This document shows positions 49,111 through 60,600 of a stretch of 64,000 nucleotides of DNA, one piece after another; within the stretch, counting starts at the first letter, position 1; the number at the start of each line of letters is the position of its first letter. Source of the DNA: Clavelina lepadiformis (Eukaryota > Chordata > Ascidiacea > Aplousobranchia > Clavelinidae); the NCBI RefSeq assembly GCF_947623445.1, contig NC_135247.1, forward strand, positions 17,300,501-17,364,500. Reading direction: 5' to 3'. A model generated the notes under the pieces. It worked only from the letters and a program-made list of their open reading frames with translations, did not search any database and had not been told where the DNA came from. The position numbers were made by a program, and so were the translations under genes.

Positions 49111-51359
49111 ACTGAAAATGTCATCCTAATGGGCCACAATAACAACACTGACAAGATTATATCATTTCTTACAATCTAGAAGCTACGCTCTTTAGCCCAT
49201 CTCTATGCGTCCATATAAAATTTGGATAATTATAATCGTCGTAATGTAGCCTAAATCGATTCTTACTTGAAAATTAGTTGGGTTGATCGTGTAATTAACC
49301 TTATAGTACAAAGTTAATGATGCTGATGCTACAGTGTCACATAATAGTCACCGAATCATTGTTGGATCAAGACAAAGATCGCGTGTAGAAAGTCTTCACC
49401 CTATTGTGATGTGAAATGTAATTTGATCAATGTTAAGACCCGTGCCCTTGGATACAAACGTTAAAATGTAACAGGAACTTTCCATTTGAATAACTGTATA
49501 AGTTTCGTAATTCCGAATTAACAGCCAGCCAAGGGAAACCTGTGAAAACGTTGTAGCTCCGCAGTGCCGAATCAGCGTCAAGCTGGCCTTAAGGTAAGTT
49601 GACATTTCGATAACGGTCACAAAGAGCAAAAATTTAAGGTCTGCGTCAAATCGAACACGTTATGCAATCCTATTAGTTAATAGGCCTATATACACAAACT
49701 TTACCATGGATACAATTTGTATAGAAAGATTTTTGACAGTAATTACTAATTAGACTGATAATGGTTATAGATTATAACCTGGTACCATACCGTAACATAT
49801 AACCTTGTTCGCTTTGCAACCAAAGTTTTTCATGGCAATTTTGTAAAGGAAATTGTTCTCAATTATCAGGAGTGCCAAAATGAAAAATCGTTGCGAATTA
49901 CTGACCCAAGAAGATTGTTCAACAACTTCATTCTTTTCAGTTGCGCAGAATTGCGTCTCCTAAGTAATTTGTATACAATAATTAACAAATAAACTTTAAT
50001 TTTACTTCAATTTTTTCAAAAATGCAAAGTAAAAATTCGAACTTGGATTCATTTTACCGCAACAATTTCAAATTCGACTTAAGGGCAATGATTTAGCGCA
50101 GGTATGATTTAGTACAGTAGCCTATAGCACTCGAGTCTGGAAAAAAGTGACTTAACATACTAGCCGAGTTATTTGATAAAAAAGACTCGAGTCAGTTAAC
50201 AAGTGTCAAGTCATACAAATTAAAATAGGTCAACCTTTTATGTAAACAAGAAAAGTAAACATTTTACTTTGATTTTTCAGCCTATAATGTGCCGAGCGCA
50301 AACAATTTTGTTTTTTTACCCATTAAAAATTGCTTAAAATGAAATTTATTCTAACATTTATACGTAAAATACCTGGCGTTTTATGGTGTACAATTTTGAA
50401 GCGTCGTATAGCCCATTATGGCGAGGTTAAGTTGTTGGGTTGTTATATGGTAAATATGACTCCTGATTCCGAAGGCTACTGCGATTATCCTCCCCCATAG
50501 GCTATATTAAATAAATAATAGCCTGATGAGTTCACGACTTTTTTTTGAGTAATGGTAGAATAAGTAAAATGAATGGTAAACGTACATGCAGTGATTAAAA
50601 TACCACGATGTTACACAAAATGCGGAGTGGCTTAAGAGCGCAAACTAGCGGCGAAATTAGAAATACTTAATGGCCGCTACATGATCACCTACTAAATATG
50701 TTTTCCTAGGACTAGACTAGATCACTAGATCATAGCGGATAAGTAGGCATACCATGATATTTTCGTGATTGAAAAGTGGGACGCTTCAGAACAACGAACC
50801 TTGTTAGATAAATGTGGTTCATATTTTACTAGGAGTATGCAACTATTTTGGATTCCTATCGTAAGGGACAACTAAAGTAGTAAGACACCAAGAAAAACTA
50901 AAATAATTCATTTTACTAGGAAACAAAACAATGTTCAAGCATTTGTAAATTTACATAATAGTCCAATCATACTTTTCTGTAGAAAATACTTTCTTCAAGA
51001 AATCTTTATCTTTAAAATCACTGCAGGAAAAGTCAGTGTCAATTTTGCAGGTGGTATATATAGGGGCTTTCACATTCAAATGGTTTTTGCAGAAGGAAAT
51101 GCAAACAAGTACCGGTACGAAATAAAATTTTTCAATAACCTAACTGCAAAAAGATCACCTCCTCCTTCTAGCCTGGTATTACTGAACTAGCGAATGCGCT
51201 AACAATGAACCCACTACTTGACCAATTACCCGCTAGAATGACGTAGCAATTACTTTCACATTTAACACAACGAAACAAGAACACGGATCGAGCAATGCCC
51301 TTCAGCAAGTTGGCTAAGCAGACCTATCACAGCATGCTAATATTCGTGTAGTGTGGAGC

Positions 51360-51469
51360 AATGCTCGCTAAATGCCAAAGCGGGACTTTGGGTTGACTGA
51401 GCGGGACGCCGGGACAAAGCCTTAGAAAGCGGGACTGTCCCGGCTAAAACGGGATGTATGGTAAGCCTA
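51360..51469 (-). mobile_element. hAT-like transposon terminus (solo end)
   Basis: On the minus strand the end reads TAGGCTTACCATACATCCCG, followed by GCCGGGACAGTCCCG and further CCCG words. This is the form of hAT termini (TAGGG-ACCATACGTCCCG type) and resembles the element at 37177, which starts TAGGGTTGCCATACGTC. I found no partner end to the left, so this is probably a truncated copy. Confidence 0.5.
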
Positions 51470-53284
51470 CTGATAAGTGATACTGATAACTGATAAGTAA
51501 TCGCACACAAAAAATACGATAAATAAAAAGGAAAAAAGATGTAAAACCGCCAATGGTCGCCAAAATCGTGTTTTTTAAGGGGCATGGGCATGGCCGAAAT
51601 CCCTTAATACGTTAGTGCAAGCAGCATTAGCCTGACAATCTTTACTGATCAACTGCGACAGATGTGAACCGAAATAATAAAAATAACTGACAAATGATGA
51701 AATAAGACAAACATAATGAATTCATAATCAACAGTAATGTTACTTTTAACAATGTTATATTGTGGGTACCTAAAAACCTCTATTATATTAGAGCACCATA
51801 GCACATTCAACATTGCCATCAGCTTATTTGCCACTTAATGGTAAGCAAGTAAGTACAGTACAGATTATGAAAAATTCTGACTTCATGTGGCGCCCCGATG
51901 TGGCTGATTTCGAGACATATCTCTCCACTTGCCCCACACCAGCTACACGTACAGCTTTGTTTTCTGTACGTTGTTATAACATAGCAACATACCGTAGCTT
52001 AGTTCAACCTTTCTTTATCGTTAATGTGTATAAAGGCTACCACAATCGACGTATGTATTATGTTTAAGTATTAACCTTATTTTAACATAAAAGCATGGGT
52101 TTGGAGGCCGTGCTAGCCTTCCATGTTCCATCGTTGTAGCACCACTGTAATTTATATCTCGCACGTTGTAAGCCCATAGAGCTTTGCCGTTTTTTCCTGT
52201 TTGTGAGCGAATTTTTTGTTTGACCCATGTACAACGAGGTTAGCGCCATAATTTTAGGTCCGTCCCCACGTGCAGCCAATGGTGAAAAATAATAAAATAC
52301 AATTGATCATGGAAATGCAGAGGCATGATTTCCTATAACAGTATAGGTGGCGTCAAACACTAAAAAATGCCATAAAATCTTTGTTTGTTTTATTATACAG
52401 TAAATATACCAGAAGACTGATTACTAAAAAAATCCTCCATGGGGTTCTCTGAAATTTTGCATGTCAATTTAGTATGCTTTGAACTACCATTCCATAAAAT
52501 GCCATCAAAAAACCATGATTCAAACTTTTTTTACAGAGGCGCAAAATAAACACTAGAATTTTTGGTCTAAAAAACCAAATTTTAGCTACTTTCATGCTAA
52601 TTTTTAGCCTAATTCTGCACGCGACCTCGGACATTGAAGCACGCCAACCGCTCGGGTAATTCCCAGGCTAGAAAACAACTCCAACCATGCTGCATTCTGA
52701 TTGGTCTAAACATGTTTTTTTAAAGCCCTACATAGGGCGTCCAACAAATTCATTATGATCTTAGTTTTAGGTGTTTGACTCCTCCTATACCGGCATTAGT
52801 TAACTTAATTCCTGTTTAGTATTTAGGCTATGACACCTCGTGTTTTTGTGAACGAGTTTGATTCAATCAAAGGCAGACTACCCATAGAAAAGAGATGTGT
52901 AATATTGAAATAGGATGAATTTTTGGGTCTTCTGCACTTCTATCTGTCTATACTTTTTTTGAAGATCGAATATTGGACAATTATGTACGTTACATAATAT
53001 TACTTTTTCTCTGATTACTTTGTAACTCCGTTCCATTCAAGTAGGAGTGCAATAGTAAAGGAGACCCAAATTTTTTATGGCATGTTGTTGACACAGTAGC
53101 AGAGGTTTGAATATTAGACTCGCAATAATGCAACTTGAGTTTGATATTTTTGTCGATACTGTTGTAAATATAGCCAGACATTATTGATGCTTGCCCCCAT
53201 CCCGAAGCCCTAGTATACAGTTTAAGATTGGACTATATTCGATCAAAAATAAAAAAACAAACAACAGATGTGTTATAGGAACTT

Positions 53285-53395
53285 GCACAAAGACCACTCA
53301 GTAACCGACACTTGAGTGATGAGGAATCATCACGAAATTGTGCAAACACTTTCTTCAGTCCAAGATTAAAGATTCTGGTAGCATACCATGTTTAG
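53285..53395 (-). repeat. Dispersed repeat R1, copy 4, next to the fucosyltransferase start
   Basis: On the minus strand it reads GGTATGCTACCAGAATC, then AAGTGTTTGCACAATTT, GATGATTCCTCATCACTCAA and CGGTTACTGAG, in the order of the other R1 copies. Its edge is under 20 bases from the first fucosyltransferase coding exon. Confidence 0.6.
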
Positions 53396-53411
53396 GTTTC
53401 TATTTCAGGAC

Positions 53412-55349
53412 ATGCGTCGATTATCAAGGATTGCTGCATGCTTTGCTGTGCTATTTTGTTTTTCTGTTGCTAGTCTTTGGATTTTTAAAAGAAGCACCGA
53501 CGCTATACTGAAAACTTTTTCTTCGAATGCAAACTTTGTTACAAGTCTGTACAATGCATCATCATTACCAATCTTTATAGAATCATTAGGGATTACATCA
53601 GTCGGCAAACATGAGGAAAATGAAAAAAGAATGACGTTACGTGAAGCGTTACACTTTGCTTCTCTTAAAAAAAAGGTTGTTACTTGATGATTTTTTATGT
53701 TTACACAGTTGGTGTGTTAAAGTAATCTCTTATGGTTGTATGCTTTATATAATGTTATACTGATAACAGTAAACAAACAATAACACTCCATGCTTGACTT
53801 CTGCCCCAACATCAAGCCTGTGTGACAAAATAAATATCAGCTCATCTGATAAAGATGTGTCATACTTTTTGCTGAGCTTTGTCAATTTAATGTTTTGCTT
53901 AACCATGTAGTTTTGTATGTTTTAACCTGTTTTGTGCAGATCATTCTTGAATGGTGCCCTCCAGCAGGGAGTTCTCTCCACGGCGTCGACGAAAAGAGAT
54001 GTGGAAATTGCAAAGTAACAGACAACAGATCCTTGGTATGTTTAATTCTCTGCTGAGAAACTAAGAAATCTCTAAGATGTTTTTTGTACTTGTGATCTTA
54101 CTAAGCTAAATGCAAAATGTTAAAATATGCACACTGCAATAGCTATTTGAATGGCGCTGATATTCCATAGATATTGAGTCTTGACACTGCTGCAGTTGTT
54201 TTTAATAAATTTTGTGGTCAACGTTCAAGCATGCCCCCTGACCATATAAGGTAAGATCTGTGACATCTTTGATTTGTTTATCTTTTGTTATATTTTATCT
54301 ACTAATCTTCTTAAGACGTCCCGACCAACTTTATATTTGGAAAAGTGATGAATCCCCACCAACCACTCACAAATACAAAAATGCTGAGCTAGATGACTTT
54401 GAGGAGAACTATTTCAATGCAACTGAGACTTACAGGTCTGCACAAGATTAATACAATCATCGGCGGTTTGTTTGTTAGTTGTTTATGCTCACTTCAAGTC
54501 TGTTTCTCAGGAGGGACTCTGATTTTTATCGACCTTACTTGGCTAGTAGCCAGATTAAGAATAACATTAGGAAATATAGAGACATTCACAAAAAGAATAA
54601 AACGCGTTTTGGTGCTTGGATTGTCAGCAACTGCGGAAATACATCAGGTGCGAAACGACGGATGGATTTGTATCGCAACTTGACAAAGGTTGGACTAAGA
54701 ATTGATGTGGCTGGAAGGTAACTAGTAGCTACATGGTGACCTTTATTAGTTTTCATAAGCCACAAATTTTCTATTTTGTCATAGATGCTTTCATAGAAAT
54801 CTGTCTCCACGTCGAGGAACTGCTGCCTTTTTCAGCATGTTGCATAAATACAAGTTCTACTTTTCATTTGAAAATTCTTATCACTGTCGAGATTATATCA
54901 CTGAAAAATTCTATAGCCACGGGCTGGCTGCTGGCACCGTACCTGTTGTGACTGGTCCAAGACGAGAAAATTACGAAGCGGTTGCTCCTCCATATTCCTT
55001 CATTCATGCAGATGACTTCGACAGCCCCAAAGCATTGGTCGAATATTTAAAATATTTGGACTCAAACGACACGGCTTACAAAGAGTACTTTGCATGGAGA
55101 GACAAACTACTTGAGGATGATGATTTATTACTAAAGTATCAACTCCACGAAACAGGTCATTGTCAGTTGTGTCGATATTTGCACGGCATTGACACAGGCC
55201 TGATGTCACATCAGGCAATTTATCTGGATGCTGATTCCAGCCGAGATGAGGGAGATGATGAGGTGATTGTGATGAAGACAATGAAAGAAATGAAAGTGAA
55301 GTCAATCAAGAATTGGTGGTATGATGGTGAAGATGCTGATTGTATTTAG
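53412..55349 (+). CDS. Alpha-1,3-fucosyltransferase family (GT10) enzyme
   Basis: Transfers fucose from GDP-fucose to glycans in the Golgi. Six exons, 53412-53675, 53940-54035, 54171-54250, 54316-54435, 54511-54717 and 54785-55349, sum to 1332 bases and encode 443 residues in one frame. The N terminus is a type II signal anchor (IAACFAVLFCFSVASLWIF). Family marks in order: RPDQLYIWKSDESP, YRRDSDFYRPY, AWIVSNCGNTSGAKRR (donor-site motif) and FSFENSYHCRDYITEKFYSH followed by GTVPVVTG, the GT10 signature. After the catalytic domain comes a roughly 45-residue acidic then basic tail (SSRDEGDDEVIVMKTMKEMK). The start Met follows an acceptor-like TTTCTATTTCAG, so a 5' non-coding exon or trans-spliced leader is possible. 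The exact linkage specificity cannot be told. Confidence 0.9.
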
Positions 55350-57628
55350 TTAAATTTACGTTTACCCGTACATAGCTTCTTTATTTTTTGTTGTGTTTTT
55401 CATGCTTTTGGTGCCAATCATTATATTTATTATCACTATGTTAATTTATCTTTTCATGCAATATCGTATACTCTACATGTAATGTGATGTAGCCACATAA
55501 AATGTGAAAATTTTATTTTCATCAGCATGGCATTCAATGTTATGCCTTGACCTTGTATCCCATTAAAATATGGAAAAATCTAGGTTTAGTTAAAAGCAAG
55601 CACATGTTTTTTGGTGAGAAATGTAAATTAACTTCAATGCAGTTAAACTCTGTTTCAAAATTTTTCATGTTTTGTGCTTTCCGAATCGATTAACAATGAA
55701 CTATTCGTCAAGTTCCGAACGTACTTCAACCGCTCTTTTAGTGTCTGTGTGTTATTGTGTTTGTTGCAATCAGCTTTTTTCCTGACTAGTTTTCATCGCC
55801 ACAAATATATGCACTTATAAAACATGTCTTTATGTTCTCAGTAAAATAAGGGCTAAATGGCACACCGGCCAAGCATTATGTTTTATGTTGTTTTAATTCT
55901 GAAGATTATTAGCTTTATGGTATATAGTTGAACGTTCTTAGTAGTCACAATACTCATCTTCAAGGAAGGCTGTCAATGTAAATACATGTACGGGATTCCC
56001 CTGTAATGTTCTCATTTTTCATAGAAAGAGCTGTCCGAAGTTCTCTTTGGACTTGATCAAATGTGCACCGCAACTGTAATGGTTTCGTAATGATAATGGT
56101 AAATGTAATGGTTGATGCATGATGCAGCTCTTGTTCGATTCTCACCAAGGCAACCGCTGCAATAACTTTTACAGGGCATTGTTACGATGCAGGCTTCTGC
56201 TCAGTGGTCGTATCCTTAGTTTTTTTACGATTGACACCGGGATCGAAAGAGAAGGTGCTAACCTGATTAATGTTAAGTAATGTTAGAGAGTTTGCAGATG
56301 AGAGTGTTTCAATTTGATGTCACTTCAGTTTTAAAACTATGACTCTGCCTGGTTTGTTTGAAATGTTGCTTGACAAGCAAAAAATTCCGTCCCGTTTAAT
56401 AGTTGCAATCATTTGTGCAAAAGCGTAGACAACCTGTAGAGCTATAATTAATTATTATTAGCGTTCCTGAAAACACTAAACTGACACTTCAGGGTTGTAA
56501 ACGGGCCTCATATAAGCTATCGTTGACCCGAAAATTTATTTGAACCCGGAATTAGGCCCGAAAGTTTAACTTACTGAATGAATCCAAGTCATTTTTTGAT
56601 GTCATCTTTTTCTACATTAAGTTTTGTTCTCTGCGGGAGGCTTTTAACATTCAGCACGTGTGCATCCTGCACATTCGTGTAAAGAAAGTAAAATTACGAC
56701 GAAAATGTGGCAGAGTGTTAGTGTAAATTTGAGCTCGAAATGTTTTCAAACTTAAGGCCAAACCGACCCCAAAAAGCCCGGCCCGACTTGGACTACAACT
56801 CTGTGACATTTTTCCTGTTGTTTCTGGTCTTCTTTTCGTTCATTTAAGGACCAAGTTTAAGTCCAGGCGTGAACCATGAAGGCGGCAAAGCCAATTTCAT
56901 GTATTATTTCACAAGGACACAGTTTGACTTTTGCAAATTCTCTAAATCATTTTCCAACTTTGAAGTTGATTTAATCAAGTTTGGATTGATATGAGACCGA
57001 TTGTTAGAAGTTATAGCACCTGAGATACTTCTCGACACGTTAATTCTGTAATTGATGTTTGTGCGCACGAAATCAGCCCTGTAATGTGTTTCCGAACGAT
57101 ATATCACCATCGTACTGTACTGAAACGAACATAACAAACTCTTTTAAATGTTTATTAGCATCTCATGTGGTTTCAGTGGGCGTTCTTCACGACCCACGCA
57201 TTGCACAAAACACAAATTAAAACTACATTCACCATAACGATATCGACGAACAGAAACACGAATTTGGCCATACCGTCTGACCTTACTTATTCTGATTCTG
57301 GCAATATTTTTCTTGTAGCGAAGAAAAGGAATGATTTTATTTGAGTGGTTTATCAAAATCCTTTTTCAAAACATTGTAGGCCAAAACTGCAATATGATTA
57401 CGACACAGACGGTAAATAGCGTGTTGTAGTACTGTTTCAGGCAGGAACGCAATATCAGAGCATGTATGAAGCTCAGTTAAAAATCAGAGTATTTTCAGAT
57501 ACTGGTTCACAGGTGTGGAGCTTAAATTGCATATACTAAGTGAACTACACTTCCCGCAATACCTTGACGCTCAAAACCGCCCTGGGGGGGGGGGTTTCTA
57601 AATTTCCTAAATTGCATTTGATCATATT
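55350..57628. other. Intergenic, between convergent fucosyltransferase and ATP13A1 ends
   Basis: Both genes end here, so the stretch should be 3' UTR and spacer. ATTAAA at 55562-55567 is a possible polyadenylation signal for the fucosyltransferase. A run of 11 G (57584-57594) lies about 35 bases past the ATP13A1 stop and would be C11 in that transcript. Short frames (for example near 57150-57350, minus) have no recognisable character. Confidence 0.5.
57584..57594 (+). repeat. Homopolymer run of 11 G
   Basis: An uninterrupted G run just past the ATP13A1 stop codon. Such a run is rare in this AT-rich window and prone to sequencing slippage. Confidence 0.8.
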
Positions 57629-60600
57629 TCAACAAAGCTTCTTCAGTCTTCCAGAGCCGAAGATGAAACGTAGGGATCGATCGATGATCCAGGTGGATGC
57701 GAGGATTGCCCCCAAGACTTGGAGGATCACGAAGCGAAACTGCGCAGTAAAAGATGAGGATGAAAAAATATTTGAAGTTCTTTTCACTGATACAGTCGTC
57801 TTTCAAGCAAGACAGCTCAAAACTGGAAAGCTTTAAAAAGTTATCTTGGCTCTACTGTGTTTAAACATTCGTTAACGTCGTCCAAAAAACAAACGTACAA
57901 GTCGTTAGATTACTGAAAGAATTCCAAGTTATTAAACACGTTTATTTTACCTCGGTCTCAAAGTGAACGATTTCGAACTGATCGTTAATATCTGGGATGA
58001 GGCCAGCCACCAAAGCAAGTAAGAAAGTGGTCGATCCAATTAGGCTATAAAGAAGCGCTTTGTTCTCCCATAGGCTTTCCATGAACGGGTGGCCCTGTGT
58101 AAAATCATAGCAAAGAAATGGCCATAATATTAATACTGTGGTTGTCAGTTAACATGCATACACCGTTTCAGGCGTTGACTTACCCTGTAATTAACGGCGA
58201 ACGTTATAATCTGAGTACCCAATGACAAGATGTATATAGTTGAGTTTAGAAGATTAGCCTCAAAATCTGCCTCTATGTCCACATTTTCCCTTGGTAGAAA
58301 ATATAATTGGATTTCACGGTAGTCAGCAAATCTTTTGTTATCGTTAGATAATGGTTAAAATGCAACTAAGAATTGTTTCGACTTTTTGCATGACTCACCT
58401 AGGGTCACGTGCCTTTGCTTCCGTCACGAGAAAAACGAGAGAAAAAAAGTGAATGGCAAATTGGCAAGTTATAGTCAGTAGCGTGTGTGCATTGAAAATA
58501 TTTGGCAGTGGCCTTTCTTTAGAGAGGGTTTTCAATGGCTGTTAGTGAAAAACAATATCGAAACCAATAAAATACTATGATATAATGAAAAAGTTGTGCA
58601 AATGAATTCTATGAATAAACCCACCTTACTCCTTGATATAAACAGAAAGCAGCCGGCCAGTAATAATCCTTGTAAGGTCGCCTGGCCGTCGGAGAACTTT
58701 ACGCCGTCCAAGTAAAGTACGCTTTGGCTGTACGCGAGTACCAAGGCATTCAAGGCCAAGATTTTGAACATTTGTAAGGTTGTGACCAGTGTGCACCTCC
58801 CTTGCTTAATTATATGACAGACTGTGTAAAAAGATGAAGGATTTGAAGTAAAACTTATAAATCTGTTAAAAATGAAATTTGAAATAAAAATAATAGGCAT
58901 TAAACAATTATTTAGTGTATGCGTTGGTTATTGTTTATCTAAAGTATAGCGATTGTGCCACAGAGAGAGGTGAAACAAACTACTACATTGCTTTAATTAC
59001 TTGCGACTATGCTGGAAAGTTTGTAGGAGAAAGGAGCGGCGATGCTTGCATCTCCCATCTTCACAACTTTAGGATCGGCATCCATTTCACTCATCATGTC
59101 CTTGATCTTCTTCTGTCGTTTCTGAAACTCTTCCTGGTGCATTTGAGTTCTGCAAGAAGCCGGAAGGATAAGAAACAGGAACCAAAACAAACCACAGTCG
59201 TGAAAAATTTCTAAAGCAGCAGAAGGCACTGTTTTGTGCCCACATCATAAATCAAGCTAAAACGTTTCGAAGAAGCATGATAACTGTAATCTAAAACTGC
59301 TTGAAAATCGAAACAGCGTACAGTCACAATAACCATCCATGACTCTCAAAGGTTTCCCGAACTAGGATGATAGAGAGCTACATACCGGTTCCTCGTGGCT
59401 CGAGGATGTCCTTTTTCCATGGCGGTACGGGTGGACGGGGGAGCTCGGTGTCGAAGTTTTTCACTTTTTCCTCCTTTATTTTCGCTTGCCATGATCTTTT
59501 TTGTTTCGTCATCCTTTTCGGTGGGTTTATTTTCCTTCCGGGGAAGCCTTTCTGGAGCATTACTCAGCAGAGCCACACCTATTGTTGTGTTCACGAAAAA
59601 ATGATAGGTTTTAGGGGTTACTAAAATGTGAGTACTGCTAAAATATGTTGTAGTTAAGTTCTTTTAACGATAACAGACAAACCTTTTATTGGTTAACTGT
59701 TATACTTTTATTATTTACTTATTAGACTCTAATAAACATTTTGAGACACGTTAGAACTTTTGGGAATGTGAATTAAACATTTTGCACCATATAGTTCACA
59801 AGGCACTTTTTAGGACCGTGCTCTATAACACACGCTTTGTGCACTTCAAATTTGTGACATAACAATACGATCAGCACACAGAGTTTATAATGCACATACT
59901 CTGCAATCTATAATATCACATTAAACACATAATGTAATATACTTCATGCTGCTCAGTGCCCACATAGCACAAATAGTGCACAGTTACATATTAGTAGGAC
60001 TGTTAAAATAGACTTCAATAATTCAAGTTACCAACCGACGTGTGCGTGCTTGAGTGCACCGACATCATTTGTTCCATCTCCACACATCAAGATGTTGAAG
60101 CCAAGTTGCTTGAAAGTTGTAATCACCTTAAAACGAAAATTTGTAAAAACGTTTACTTATTTCATTTGCAGATATATACTCACTTGTAAGCCCCATATAA
60201 TACAATGAACTATTGTTTCAAGAGCAAAAGACAAGGTCATTTATGTTTTAGTAGCGTAGTATCACCTCTTCTTTTTGCTTTGGGCTAACTCGCGCAAAAA
60301 TTCTGACTGATGGTAGGATTTTCGTCAAGTATTTCAGGTCGGCATCTTTCAGGTAAATCAAACCCTGACCAACAACAAAACGCACTCACGGTAAAGTCCT
60401 GCTAGATTGTAAACGTTTTTACCTTTGAAAAAAAGAAGTGTAAGAACCTACATCGCCAGTCATGCACAAGTCGTAACCAGATTTTAAAAGCTTTTTCCAA
60501 TTTGAAAAGTCAACGGGGACATCAACAGATCCATCGACAGATTGCCAAGACCACTTTTCCTTCTCTACAGAATAATTTTGTACACTTTGTAAACAATAAC

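Larger units (their letters stand above)
43142..53411. other. 10-kb stretch without a supported gene
   Basis: MTMR14 and the fucosyltransferase are transcribed away from this stretch, so it should hold both promoters and possibly their 5' exons. I see no long frame, no conserved domain and no clear RNA gene. It holds repeat pair D2 (45632-45905), repeat pair D3 (47742-47845 and 49008-49110), a hAT-like terminus ending near 51469, an inverted D2-like piece (53030-53078) and repeat R1 copy 4 (53285-53395). Confidence 0.5.

Noticed and set aside
51813..52279. Frames of 84 codons (plus) and 65 codons (minus) near 52 kb
   Set aside because: Both look vaguely protein-like but match no family I know and lack splice signals that would join them to other exons.
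57144..57356. Basic 70-codon minus frame after the ATP13A1 3' end
   Set aside because: Lies in presumptive 3' UTR or spacer, with no recognisable motif.
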